Positions 10,533 through 21,568 of a stretch of DNA of 64,000 bases are shown here, one piece after another. The stretch's first letter is position 1, and every line of letters begins with the position of its first letter. A model generated the notes under the pieces. The model ran no database searches. It was not told the DNA's origin and worked only from the letters and a program-made list of their open reading frames with translations. Both the position numbers and the translations under genes were made by a program. Source of the DNA: Primulina eburnea (lineage: Eukaryota > Streptophyta > Magnoliopsida > Lamiales > Gesneriaceae); the NCBI RefSeq assembly GCF_022965805.1, contig NC_133110.1, positions 30,748,668 through 30,812,667 on the forward strand, written 5' to 3'.

Positions 10533-11076
10533 ATGTGGGGACCCGGACGCTAATCAAGTTCTTAATCATTTTTGGGACTAATTAATCAATTATAAAACAG
10601 GGTCTAAAAATTTTTCTTTTTAAAATGCGGAACGTAGTGAAATCAAACCATATATACATATCAGTATATATAAAATACAAGTCATGTATTACAACACTTT
10701 ATTCAAACTAGAGTTTAACAACTAATATCAAGTGTCCAAACCCTATCTCAGATCAAAGTCCGAAGTCTCCACTCTAACTCGATCTCTCCTCCTCTCCTCG
10801 ACCCTGAACCTGTCCCACCTGTTGTCAAGTACACATACAAACAAGACAACAGCCGGATAATTCCGGTGAGAATATAATCCCAGTATAAATCAACGAAACA
10901 TGCAATCATATAAACAAATATAAAGCATGTAATCAGGTAACAAAGATATGTATCAATATCTGAAACATAATCAATATCAAACTGTCGACAATACTCGTAG
11001 CTACATCTTTCAGACTAGACTCAGTCCTAGTCTAGGGATCCCGATTCCAGAAGTTGGCATGCATATATCGACTAGC

Positions 11077-11380
11077 AGTAATAGAAAAGACTCCAGTTCT
11101 ATCCACGTCGATATGGTATCGATCAACAGTAATAGAAAAGACTCCAGTTCTATTCACATCGATACAGTATCGATTACCAGTAATAGAGGAAGCTATTATT
11201 CTATCCACATCAATATAGTACCGATTAACAGTAATAGAAGCAACTCTAATTCTATCCACATCGATATGACATCGATTAACAGTAATAGAAGAGCTACTAA
11301 TCTATCCACATCGATACAATACTGATTAACAGTAATAGAAAAAGCCACCATCCTATCCACATCGATAGCCAAACATCCAG
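11077..11380 (-). repeat. Six 51-bp tandem repeats in E5 3' LTR
   Basis: Units starting AGTAATAGA at 11077, 11128, 11179, 11230, 11281 and 11331. Each has a central near-palindrome, best seen as ATCGATAC-A-GTATCGAT. Because 51 is divisible by three, repeating 17-residue ORFs appear on both strands; these are artefacts of periodicity. Confidence 0.9.
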
Positions 11381-11691
11381 TGACAGTCTTTGGCACATCC
11401 GCCAATACACCATCTTATGACATCGTGCAATGTGCCCGTGGTGATCCCACCACTAACGGCACTTCTGTCATAAGACTACTCGTCTAATACCTGTAATCTA
11501 TAACTCCAGACAACAAGTATATCATCAATCAATGCAAATATCAATGCAATAAAGTAAAGTATGTGATTTAGGGAAACCCAAGTCTAAACCGACTCAAGTC
11601 CATCTCCTAATACCACATTGACTTATACCTTTCGTTTGCAGTCACGGTCTGAAGCAATCTCAGTTCTGAACTCAAGACTGTCTCTGTAAAT

Positions 11692-12063
11692 CTGAAAGGA
11701 CATAACGGGAATACTAATATCAATATCCCATTCTCAATTCAATACTGAATCTGGTTAATCTGGATTTGATTCAAAATCGACGGTATAACGGTACAATCTC
11801 AGTATTCCCGTCAATACCATATCACCAGATATTAATTACAAATCATAACTCATATCCATTACAGTCTGTAATCCCACCGTAGTTCAAATCTGTCCGGTAT
11901 AACTCAATATACCTTAAAATTCATAACAATTCCATCATCATTCCGTTTCTAAATCTGACTTCGCTTCTATGATGTCTAACATGTCAAGAACATCATATAT
12001 GAATTATATCAAATTCCTACAACATCATAATTTCAAATGATACCTGAAATTAATAAAACTTAC
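11692..12063 (-). other. Candidate intron inside E5 3' LTR
   Basis: On the minus strand GGAC/GTAAGTTTTATT begins at 12063 and TGTCCTTTCAG ends at 11692 (372 bp). The other LTR has the same pair at 18765 and 18395. Prediction from conservation. Confidence 0.4.
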
Positions 12064-12220
12064 GTCCAGTAGTGACTGTCGACGATAGGATCACAGTACT
12101 GCTTCCGGATTCAATTTCTGATATACGGATCACACAAAATCACAAATTACAACAAACTAAAGCTGAAAGGATTTCTGGATTCGGAGCTTCGTTCTTTCTG
12201 AGGAAAAGTGAAGGAAATTC

Positions 12221-12232
12221 ATATATATATAT
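12221..12232 (-). promoter_or_regulatory. TATA box of E5 3' LTR
   Basis: An ATATATATATAT run lies 54 bp downstream (minus strand) of the U3 motif array. It lies inside the 98-bp segment (12156-12253) that is deleted from the 5' LTR at 18857/18858. Confidence 0.6.
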
Positions 12233-12285
12233 TGCATGCAAATCATGTACGTGTCATTCCTCAGATTTTTGCCCACTTTCTCAAA

Positions 12286-12482
12286 AATTACGAAATTGCC
12301 ATCCAAAATTTACGAAAATGCCATTGCCCTCCAATAATTACGAAAATGCCATTGCCCTCCAATAATTACGAAAATGCCATCCATAATTACGAAAATGCCA
12401 TCCAGCAATGTCATTCAATAATTACGAAAATGCCATCCCATTTAAATTAAGTATTTTTCCACTTAATTACCAAAATGCCATC
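12286..12482 (-). repeat. AATTACGAAAATGCCAT array in E5 3' LTR U3
   Basis: About eight copies of AATTACGAAAATGCCAT with short variable spacers (some followed by TGCCCTCCAAT) lie just upstream of the TATA stretch in LTR orientation. This element uses an AT-rich motif where the other gypsy LTRs use GC-rich dyads. The 5' LTR copy of the array is at 18890-19085. Confidence 0.88.
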
Positions 12483-12535
12483 AATACGATTTTATTTTCG
12501 GAGTCTCACAAAATAATAACATCTCGGGCCTTACA

Positions 12536-12550
12536 ATTCTCCCCCTCTAA
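12536..12550 (-). other. Polypurine tract of E5
   Basis: The minus strand carries TTAGAGGGGGAGAAT directly before the LTR start at 12535. Confidence 0.85.
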
Positions 12551-12555
12551 GACAT

Positions 12556-12573
12556 GATTTCGTCCTCGAAATC
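12556..12573 (-). other. Pre-PPT hairpin of E5 (GATTTCG-AGGA-CGAAATC)
   Basis: Perfect 7-bp arms with AGGA loop on the minus strand, five bases before the polypurine tract. Confidence 0.75.
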
Positions 12574-12632
12574 ACAGGTAATCAATCATATCCATAAGGA
12601 GTGTATATACAAAACTGTATAAGAAATTTATA

Positions 12633-13943
12633 TCAGTGAAACAATGCTGGGAATTCTTGTCTCATGTCAGACTCAGTCTCCCAAGTAGCTTCTTCAACGC
12701 CATGACGAGTCCATTGAATTTTCACAAGTGGAATCGTCTTTGTTCTGAGCTGTTTTTCTTTACGATCGATAATCCGGATCGGCTTCTCGACATAACTCAA
12801 TGTCTCATCCAGCTCAGTCTCGTCTGGTGGAATCACATGAGAATCATCAGGGAGATATTTCCGCAGCATCGATACATGAAAGACACCATGTATTCCAGAT
12901 AATGAAGGCGGCAATGCTAGTCGATAGGCACGATCTCCTATCTTCTCGAGAATTTCATAAGGACCGACATATCGTGGAGACAATTTCCCTTTCTTGCCAA
13001 ATCTGACAACACCTCTGAAAGGAGAAATCTTCAGGAATACTCGGTCTCCTGCCTCAAATACCAACGGTCGTCGTCGAAGGTTGGCATATTTGGCTTGTCT
13101 GTCCTGAGCTGTCTTCATTTTCTTCTGAATAAGTTTCACTTTTTCAGTCATATCTCTGATCATGTCAGGTCCAGTCTCAGGAACTTCAGAGATATCATCC
13201 CAGTAAAGAGGGGATCGACACTTCTTTCCGTACAATGCTTCGAATGGAGCCATCTCAATACTCGTTTGATAGCTATTGTTGTACGAAAACTCGCAAAGAG
13301 GCAATGCATCTTGCCAGTTAGTACTAAAATCAAGTACTACAGCTCTCAGCATATCTTCCAATGTCTGAATCGTACGCTCTGACTGTCCGTAAGTCTGTGG
13401 ATGATATGCGGTACTCAAATTCAATTTCGTACCGAGAGCTTGCTGCAAACTTTGCCAAAAGTGCGAAGTAAACCGAGGATCACGATCTGAAACAATCGAC
13501 TTCGGCACTCCGTGCAATCTAACAACTTCCTTGACATAGATATCGGCCATCTGATCATATCGGTATGTCATCTTGTATGGAATAAAACATGCAGATTTGG
13601 TCAATCGATCAATCACCACCCAAATCGCATCATAACCTCGGGAGGTACGTGGCAACTGTGTCACAAAGTCTATGGAAATGTGATCCCATTTCCATTCAGG
13701 AATCGACAAACTCTGTAACAGTCCTCCAGGATTCTTTCTTTCAGCCTTCACCTGTTGGCAATTCAGACATTTTGATACAAATGTAGCAATGTCCGCTTTC
13801 ATTTGTTTCCACCAGTATTGTGTCTTCAAGTCATTATACATTTTCCTGCCACCAGGATGAATGCTAAAACGACTGTTGTGCGCTTCTGACAGTATTCGCT
13901 GTCTCAAATCCGAAACATTCGGCACAACTAAACGATTATTCAC
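12633..13943 (-). pseudogene. pol: E5 pol, integrase and chromodomain part (436 codons), frame-shifted from the rest
   Basis: Starts in the N-terminal integrase region (NNRLVVPNVSDLRQ), then the HHCC zinc domain ([12 protein letters not shown] ... CLNCQQ), the catalytic core with [17 protein letters not shown] and GQSERTIQ (D, D and E all present), the C-terminal LSPRYVGPYEIL domain, and a chromodomain (VKIQWTRHGVEEATWE). It ends EFPALFH-stop 60 bp before the hairpin. Compared with E9 it has HPQTYGQ for HPQTDGQ. The apparent start at 13943 is not a gene start: the frame is separated from upstream pol by a 1-base loss near 13950. Integrase would insert cDNA into the genome, but no intact polyprotein can supply it. 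Confidence 0.88.
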
Positions 13944-15919
13944 ATACAGACATTATCACAAACCTGATACTCCGATCGATGTCCAGCTCTAACCATAGCC
14001 ATCGACTTCTGTATATTCTGATCACCTTTCTGAACCGCTTTAATTTTCAAAATTAGCTCTGGTTCCGCTTGAATAGCACATAATCTCATGGGTTTCTGAT
14101 CTGTCTCAAATACTAATCCAGACAAACAGCAGTCCTCTATCAAATTCGAAACACCTATAGTCGATAAGGATAGTGCACATACCTTTCGACTCAGTGCATC
14201 TGCTGCTGCATTGGATTTCCCGTAGAGGTAATGTCGCCATATCTTCAGTGCAAAGACTATGGCTGCCAATTCAAGATCATGAATTGGGTAACGAGTTTCA
14301 TGGGGTTTCAGCTGTCTCGAGGCATAAGCAATCACATGCCCCCGCTGCATCAAAACACAACCCAATCCTCGGTGAGATGCATCACAATAAACGACAAATC
14401 CACCAGTGCCTGAAGGAATCGTCAACACAGGCGCACTGGTCAATCTCTTTTTCAATTCCACAAAACTGAATTTACAGTCTTCGGTCCACACAAATGGAGC
14501 ATTCTTCTGGATTAACTGCGTAATCGGTTTGGCAATACTCGAAAAATCTTTAATGAATCGGCGATAATATCCTGCCAAACCCATAAAACTACGAATTTCT
14601 AGTACAGATGTCGGTCTCGGCCAAGAAATCACTGCCTCAACCTTACTAGGATCAACTGATATCCCGTCTCCTGATATAATATGTCCCAGAAATATCACAT
14701 GTTTCAACCAGAACTCGCATTTCGACAGTTTAGCATACAGTTTCTCCGTCCTCAAAGTTTGCAACACAATCCTCAGATGATTAGCATGTTCAATCATATT
14801 CTTTGAATAAATCAAGATATCATCAATGAATATGATAACAAAATCATCCAAGTATTTCTGAAAAACGCGGTTCATCAATCCCATAAACACTGCCGGTGCA
14901 TTCGTCAAACCAAAAGGCATGACAATAAACTCATAGTGTCCATACCTGGTTCTGAATGCAGTCTTTGAGATATCAGACTCCCTGACTCTCAATTGATGGT
15001 ATCCCGATCTCAAGTCAATCTTGGAATACACAGATGAACCTTGCAATTGATCAAACAAATCGTCAATCCGTGGCAACGGATATTTATTCTTTATTGTTTC
15101 TTTGTTCAGTTGCCGGTAGTCGATACAAAGTCTCATCGACCCATCCTTCTTTCTCACGAACAGTACCGGAGCACCCCAAGGAGATACACTCGGTCTGATA
15201 TATCCCTTGGCCAGTAAATCCTCCAACTGTTCTTTCAACTCTTTTAACTCGATCGGTGCCATCCGGTATGGAGCTCTCGAAATCGGGACGGTTCCTGGCA
15301 TCAATTCTATGCTGAAGTCTATCTCTCGAAACGGAGGCAATCCAGGAATCTCATCTGGAAAGACATCAGCAAACTCACACACCACTGGCAAATCCGCCAA
15401 TGATGGGCTCGATTTCAGTAAATCAACTGAATATACCAGGAATCCATCCGCTCCCTTCTGCAATAATCGAGTCATATTCATTGCAGATATCAAAGGAATT
15501 CTGGCACGAGAACCCTTACCATAAAATTTCCACTCCTCAGCTATTTCAGGTCTGAATCGAACTATCTTGTGGAAACAATCGACTGTAGCTCGGTACTTGG
15601 CCAACATATCGATACCGATAATACAATCAAAATCAGATAAACCAAGCACAATACAGTCTAGCTCAATCGTATGTCCATCGTACTGCAGTCTACAAGGTTT
15701 AACAGTTTTCACTGACATCAATCCTGTCCCTAACGGAGAAGAGACAGACACTACCGCAGACAATGACTCAATAGGTAACGCATGACTCAATTCAAACCTC
15801 TCAGAAATAAAAGTATGCGATGCACCAGTGTCAATCAGCACATATGCAGGATAACAAAAAATAAAACAGTTACCTGCCACGACATCATCAGGTGCACCAT
15901 GTGCTTGCTCCTCAGTCAA
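13940..15919 (-). pseudogene. pol: E5 pol, protease - RT - RNase H part, with RNase H deletion
   Basis: 659 codons; the first codon is TTG, so this is a continuation of gag-pol and not a separate gene. Protease is at residues 30-45 ([13 protein letters not shown]), RT begins at [14 protein letters not shown], has [11 protein letters not shown] and the active-site FIDDILIYS, then RNase H ([14 protein letters not shown]). Directly after KIWRHYLYG the frame jumps to [12 protein letters not shown]: 44 residues found in E9, including the DHKSLKYLF block, are missing in frame at about 14218-14222. This should destroy RNase H. The frame ends prematurely near 13940 by a shift relative to E9. Confidence 0.9.
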
Positions 15920-16995
15920 AGCGAATAGTCGGGCCTGCGATCTAGGAGGCTGGTTCGCTGTCTGGCTCCCTCCCGGCCTCTGCTGTGCTGAGTAGACAGT
16001 GCTGGCTGAAAGGAATGAACGGCAGAAGATCGTCTTCCTGTCTGAGCCGCTGATCCAGACGACTCAGCAGCCTGAGATCCCTGGGCACCACGCTGTGGAC
16101 ACACTCGGGCAAAGTGTCCATGCTGTTTACAAATGCGGCAGTTGCCGAACACTCCTTTGCACTGCTCTGTGGAATGCCTCCCTCCACAGGTGCTACAGTA
16201 TGGTCCTATATAACTCTGGCCCTGACTAGTCTGTCTAGAGCCACTCGAACTAGAGGAGCTACTTCCAGCTTTCTTAAATTTCTTCCCTTTAGCTTTCAGG
16301 AAGTCTTTCTTCCCACTACCACTGCCGCTTTCCAATCGAGGAAATGGTGGAGGCATCTGTGAACTCGGTGCTGAAGGCACAACCGAAGCCTCTTTCTGTC
16401 TTATCAATCCGGCTTCAGCTCCCTTAGCTCGATTCAGAGCATCAGTGAAATTGTTTGGCCTTCCGGTATTCACCAGGGTAAAGATTTCAGGATTTAGACC
16501 ATTTATGAACTGGTCTGCAACGGCCTCATCACTCCCAGCCACATGAGAGGCAAATCGGAGCAGAGTAGAGAACTTAGCCACATAATCCTCAATGTTTAAC
16601 CGGCCTTGTTTCAAGTTTGCAAACTCGGCTCCCTTGTCCTTGCTATATGAAACTGGAAAGAACCGTAGATAAAATTCAGTCTTAAACACATTCCAGGTAA
16701 TGGCCGTACCTCGTACTTCCAAAGCCCGTTTTGCCGTGTTCCACCAGTGTTTAGCAACGTCATGCATCTGGTATCCGATCAGTTTAACCCTCTTTTCCTC
16801 AGTATATTCCAAAGATTCGAACAACGATTCAATATCGTCCAACAAACTTTCACATTCCACGGAATTCTCCGTCCCTTTCAAAGTCGGTGGATGGAATGAC
16901 TGAAATCTTTTCAACAATTGCTCCATTGGAGTAGGGGTCACATCCATAGGAGGATTCGATGTACTTCCCTGTTTTGGTATCTTTCTCGGAGGCAT
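15916..16995 (-). pseudogene. gag: E5 gag (359 codons), shifted off pol near its end
   Basis: Starts MPPRKIPKQGSTSNP at the ATG 16995-16993, 225 bp after the primer site. Gag core with [46 protein letters not shown] and FINGLNPEIFTLV; Ser-rich linker; zinc knuckles CSTCGGRHSTEQC and CRICKQHGHFARVC. The frame leaves homology after HSRGR, near 15980, where one or two bases differ in a GGGAGGGAG run, and it stops at 15916. The protease frame picks up in another register. In E9 gag and pol share one frame, so this is a lesion and not a programmed shift, though a shift cannot be excluded from sequence alone. Confidence 0.88.
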
Positions 16996-17219
16996 ATCTG
17001 ATAATCGAAGAGGTTAGTAATTCCAAATACCACTTACCAGTTTCAATCCTCCTCGGATCATCTTACAGCTGATCCATTCCAATAATATACAATACCATAT
17101 CAATATCAGATAATTCAGGTAGCATATATTAAAACAGAAATCATGCTAGCAATCAAAAGCAGGAAAGAAAATCAATCTACCCCGCTCACTAGCTTCTATC
17201 TCAGTCTAAGGGATCTATG

Positions 17220-17231
17220 GCTCTGATACCA
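17220..17231 (-). other. Primer binding site of E5 (initiator Met tRNA)
   Basis: Minus strand TGGTATCAGAGC six bases from the LTR end at 17237. The leader 16996-17219 holds no other feature. Confidence 0.88.
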
Positions 17232-17236
17232 CCTGT

Positions 17237-19139
17237 TGTGGGGACCCGGACGCTAATCAAGTTCTTAATCATTTTTTGGACTAATTAATCAATTATAAAA
17301 CAGGGTCTAAAAATTTTTCTTTTTAAAATGCGGAACGTAGTGAAATCAAACCATATATACATATCAGTATATATAAAATACAAGTCATATATTACAACAC
17401 TTTATTCAAACTAGAGTTTAACAACTAATATCAAGTGTCCAAACCCTATCTCAGATCAAAGTCCGAAGTCTCCACTCTAACTCGATCTCTCCTCCTCTCC
17501 TCGACCCTGAACCTGTCCCACTTGTTGTCAAGTACACATACAAACAAGACAACAGCCGGATTATTCCGGTGAGAATATAATCCCAGTATAAATCAACGAA
17601 ACATGCAATCATATAAACAAATATAAAGCATGTAATCAGGTAACAAAGATATGTATCAATATCTGAAACATAATCAATATCAAACTGTCGACAATACTCG
17701 TAGCTACATCTTTCAGACTAGACTCAGTCCTAGTCTAGGGATCCCGATTCCAGAAGTTGGCATGCGTATATCGACTAGCAGTAATAGAAAAGACTCCAGT
17801 TCTATCCACGCCGATATGGTATCGATCAACAGTAATAGAAAAGACTCCAGTTCTATTCACATCGATACAGTATCGATTACCAGTAATAGAGGAAGCTATT
17901 ATTCTATCCACATCAATATAGTACCGATTAACAGTAATAGAAGCAACTCTAATTCTATCCACATCGATATGACATCGATTAACAGTAATAGAAGAGCTAC
18001 TAATCTATCCACATCGATACAATACTGATTAACAGTAATAGAAAAAGCCACCATCCTTTCCACATCGATAGCCAAACATCCAGTGACAGTCTTTGGCACA
18101 TCCGCCAATACACCATCTTATGACATCGTGCAATGTGCCCGTGGTGATCCCACCACTAACGGCACTTCTGTCATAAGACTACTCGTCTAATACCTGTAAT
18201 CTATAACTCCAGACAACAAGTATATCATCAATCAATGCAAATATCAATGCAATAAAGTAAAGTATGTGATTTAGGGAAACCCAAGTCTAAACCGACTCAA
18301 GTCCATCTCCCAATACCACATTGACTTATACCTTTCGTTTGCAGTCACGGTCTGAAGCAATCTCAGTTCTGAACTCAAGACTGTCTCTGTAAATCTGAAA
18401 GGACATAACGGGAATACTAATATCAATATCCCATTCTCAATTCAATACTGAATCTGGTTAATCTGGATTTAATTCAAAATCGACGGTATAACGGTACAAT
18501 CTCAGTATTCCCGTCAATACCATATCACCAGATATTAATTACAAATCATAACTCATATCCATTACAGTCTGTAATCCCACCGTAGTTCAAATCTGTCCGG
18601 TATAACTCAATATACCTTAAAATTCAAACAATTCCATCATCATTCCGTTTCTAAATCTGACTTCGCTTCTATGATGTCTAACATGTCAAGAACATCATAT
18701 ATGAATTATATCAATTTCCTACAACATCATAATTTCAAATGATACCAGAAATGAATAAAACTTACGTCCAGTAGTGACTGTCGACGATAGGATCACAATA
18801 CTGCTTCCGGATTCAATTTCTGATGTACGGATCACACAAAATCACAAATTACAACAATCATTCCTCATATTTTTGCCCACTTTCTCAAAAATTACGAAAT
18901 TGCCATCCAAAATTTACGAAAATGCCATTGCCCTCCAATAATTACGAAAATCCCATTTCCCTCCAATAATTACGAAAATTCCATCCATAATTACGAAAAT
19001 GCCATCCAGCAATGTCATTCAATAATTACGAAAATGCCATCCCATTTAAATTAAGTATTTTTCCACTTAATTACCAAAATGCCATCAATACGATTTTATT
19101 TTCGGAGTCTCACAAAATAATAACATCTCGGGCCTTACA
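17237..19139 (-). repeat. 5' LTR of E5 (1903 bp), core promoter deleted
   Basis: Same boundaries as the 3' LTR, but lacking 98 bp at 18857/18858 that in the 3' LTR include the TATA stretch. Tandem 51-bp repeats (17780-18083), motif array (18890-19085) and candidate intron (18395-18765) are kept. Because both LTRs are copied from one template at insertion, the deletion is most simply post-insertional. Confidence 0.93.
17780..18083 (-). repeat. Six 51-bp tandem repeats in E5 5' LTR
   Basis: The copy of the 11077-11380 repeat block, same unit number and phase, with a few substitutions (for example CACGCCGAT for CACGTCGAT). Confidence 0.9.
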
Positions 19140-19144
19140 CTAGA

Positions 19145-19816
19145 TCTAAGGTTCAATTACTAAATTCAAGTAAGAAAACCAAGTTTACAATAAGTCCGGA
19201 ATCACCACGCTAACTCGTCTTCTCTCATCAGCTTCTTGACCTCGATCCAGCCCCACCTGTTGTCATGCACACATACAAAACAAGACAACAGCCGGATAAC
19301 TCCGGTGAGAATAAATCCCAGTATAAAACATGGTAAACATGCATATACATAAAGTAAATCACGAAATATTCTTTCATGAACAAACTTAAAAATTCATAGA
19401 TTTCATAATCTGTGAAATCAACTCAAAATAAGCATACAACTCAAATCAGATAAACATGCTGCTCAAATCAAATCATAAAAACATGCTATCATGACTGAAA
19501 GCAATATAAAAATGGGTTTCATAGTCTATGAAACCACATCCATAAACACATGCAGTTCTAGTCAAATCATGTCTAGAATCGACTCAACTATAACTCTAGG
19601 GATCCCGGTGTGAATAAGACGTCAATGGCTGTCACCTACCCTCCCACTCGGGGTGACTGTACGTCTTATTCCTAGACTTCGGTCTGAGCTGTATCAATGG
19701 CTGCAATAGGAGTCAGAGCTGCTCCTAAGCTGAGATACACCGAACATCTAGAAGTCTGACTATCTGTCAAACTTTCCTATCTCAAATCCAATGTATAACA
19801 ATCTGTAAACAAAGCA
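19145..19816 (-). repeat. 5' LTR of E4, part 2 of 3
   Basis: Lies between the E5 target copy ctaga (19140-19144) and the E6 insertion. Homologous to the E3 LTR 3' half on the other strand. Contains the conserved stem arms GAATAAGACGT (19612-19622) and ACGTCTTATTC (19661-19671). Ends with target copy aagca at 19812-19816. Confidence 0.9.
19612..19671 (-). other. Conserved R/U5 stem-loop of E4
   Basis: Perfect 11-bp inverted arms with a 38-nt loop; matches those of E3 and E9. Confidence 0.6.
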
Positions 19817-21436
19817 TGTAATAGCCGAGCCCGGTGTACGGTACGGTTTAAGCTTTATTGTGTTAATTGGGTTATGTGATTAGATGATTATAGTTGTGTT
19901 TTGGGCTATAGTATTATTGGTTATTATTTATTTGAGGTGTTAGTTGGTGTTGATTGTTCGTTTCAGCGTTTCGAATCGATTTTTTAGTTGTTTTGTTACT
20001 GTTCATTGCCGTGAGTAGAGTGCACCCGCGCTCTTAGATGAGTGCCCCCGCGGTGTACTATTCATGATTTTTGTTTTGGAGGGCCGTGGCATCACCGCAC
20101 CCGCGGCAGTGCAAGGACCGCACCCGCGGTGAGACCGCACCCGCGGTAATTGTAGCACCGCACCCGCGGTGTTCGTGCATGGGATTTATTTTGGTTGCCG
20201 TGAGCTTAGCGCACCCGCGGTGCTTGTGTTGGCGCACCCGCGGTGTAAGTATGGGCGAGTTTTTAAGTCACTTTTTGGGAGTTGTTGGCCATACCTTATC
20301 CTATTCCTTATCTTCTTTACCGATTTTCCCTCCATTGGCAAGGGTTTTCATCCATTTCTTTAGCTTCCTACCTTTGATTCTTGAAGTTATTTGGATTTCC
20401 GACTTGAGATCATCGTTCTCCGTGGTATAAGGAAGCTTAGGTAAGTTTTTGGTGCGATTCTAATGAGGTTTCGAGTTAAGGGTTATTTTGGATTTGATGT
20501 TTTGATGGTTCTATGGATTATTTAGCATGGACTCTTGGATTTAGTCTTGATATTGGTGTTATTTATGGATTATTGTTGTAGGTGGTGTACCAAGAGTATA
20601 GTTGGAGGTGTTCTATTGGTTTGTAAGTGGAATTTCATCCTTTTTGCTCACATGATATTATATGTATTGTGTTTTAAAGGTTTCAAAGTGTTATTCCCTT
20701 CCACTGATCCATTGTTATGTATTGATTTCATTGATTATCTATTGGAGGCATTGATGTCTCACCATTGTTATAAAGGGAATACAAGAGATATTATGAGATT
20801 GCGAAACGACGGCCTTAAATGCTATTGAGAATTCAAATGTTTTATTGGATTGATTAATCATAGCCATAGCATTGCATGCAATTAGATGATCATCGACCAT
20901 AGGCTTTTATCCCCTCACAGTTATCGATTTATATCGATGGGATATTGGCAACCACAGTCACAGATACTATTGATATCAATCCAACCAGAGAAAAGAGAAA
21001 TACCATCGTTTTGCTATCTATTGCCATTGCTATTGCTACAGTTATTGCTACGTTATTCATGTTTCAGAGTCGATGGTATTTATGATTTAAAAGCCATGTT
21101 TTACAGAATATACTATGTATCATTGCTATGTAAGAGTTCCACTTGCTGAGATTTATTCTCATTTCAGTTATTTCGTGTGATGCAGATAAGAGCGACGGAC
21201 CGGGACGTTGACTGTGGATGGGGGTCATATGCATACGAAGATTGGAAGGATGATTATTTTGTACCATTTTGTAACATGATCACACTAATGATATTTTGTA
21301 TTTTGTTATGTCATTGGAATGATCATGTTGTTATTTTGTAAACACTTTTATAAAATGTATCTTGAAACTCCTTCCATGTTTGAAAGAAAATGTTAAATTC
21401 CGCTGTATTTTAATTGTATCGGGTCAGGGTGTCACA
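19817..21436 (+). repeat. 5' LTR of E6 (1620 bp)
   Basis: TGTAATAGCCGAGCCCGG to GGGTGTCACA. Holds the GC-rich dyad array (20020-20244). No clear TATA run follows the array, unlike the other families. A GTAAGTTTTT donor-like site is at 20441; possible acceptors are TAG at 20581, TTTCAG ending 21167 or GCAG ending 21185. Confidence 0.95.
20020..20244 (+). repeat. Array of ACCGCACCCGCGGT dyads in E6 5' LTR
   Basis: Nine motif copies, including ACCGCACCCGCGGT and AGCGCACCCGCGGT, in LTR sense. One extra 23-bp unit relative to the 3' LTR array shows copy-number change after insertion or during reverse transcription. Confidence 0.9.
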
Positions 21437-21441
21437 TTTAG

Positions 21442-21453
21442 TGGTATCAGAGC
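21442..21453 (+). other. Primer binding site of E6 (initiator Met tRNA)
   Basis: TGGTATCAGAGC, five bases after the LTR end at 21436. Confidence 0.9.
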
Positions 21454-21568
21454 GGTGTTCTTCGGACCAATGCATATGACTTCGTCTACTTTCAACTGTC
21501 CGGGTATGTTTTCTTGCATCTATCCATTGTTATATTTATTGATTGTGTCTTGTGAGCAATTGTAGAGT

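Larger units (their letters stand above)
10533..12535 (-). repeat. 3' LTR of E5 (2003 bp)
   Basis: Minus-strand LTR, TGTAAGGCCCGAGATG at 12535 to GGGTCCCCACA at 10533. It keeps the core promoter region that is missing from the other copy. Contains 51-bp tandem repeats (11077-11380), an AATTACGAAAATGCC array (12286-12482), and the TATA stretch at 12221-12232. Confidence 0.95.
10533..19139 (-). mobile_element. E5: complete Ty3/gypsy chromovirus, minus strand, inside E4 LTR
   Basis: An 8607-bp element with LTRs at 10533-12535 and 17237-19139, polypurine tract at 12536-12550, primer site at 17220-17231, and 5-bp TSD ctaga on both sides. Coding order on the minus strand is gag (16995), protease/RT/RNase H, integrase, chromodomain (12633). 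LTRs differ by roughly 1 percent in substitutions plus one 98-bp deletion, so it is older than E9. Several lesions make it non-autonomous. Confidence 0.95.

Noticed and set aside
10948..11325. 125-codon periodic ORF (and 75/69-codon antisense ORFs) in the E5 LTRs
   Set aside because: Created by a 51-bp tandem repeat divisible by three inside an LTR; open on both strands, no known domain.
15970..15990. E5 gag/protease shift as programmed frameshifting
   Set aside because: The close relative E9 has gag and pol in one frame, and no slippery heptamer with a downstream structure is evident; a lesion is simpler. Not fully excluded.
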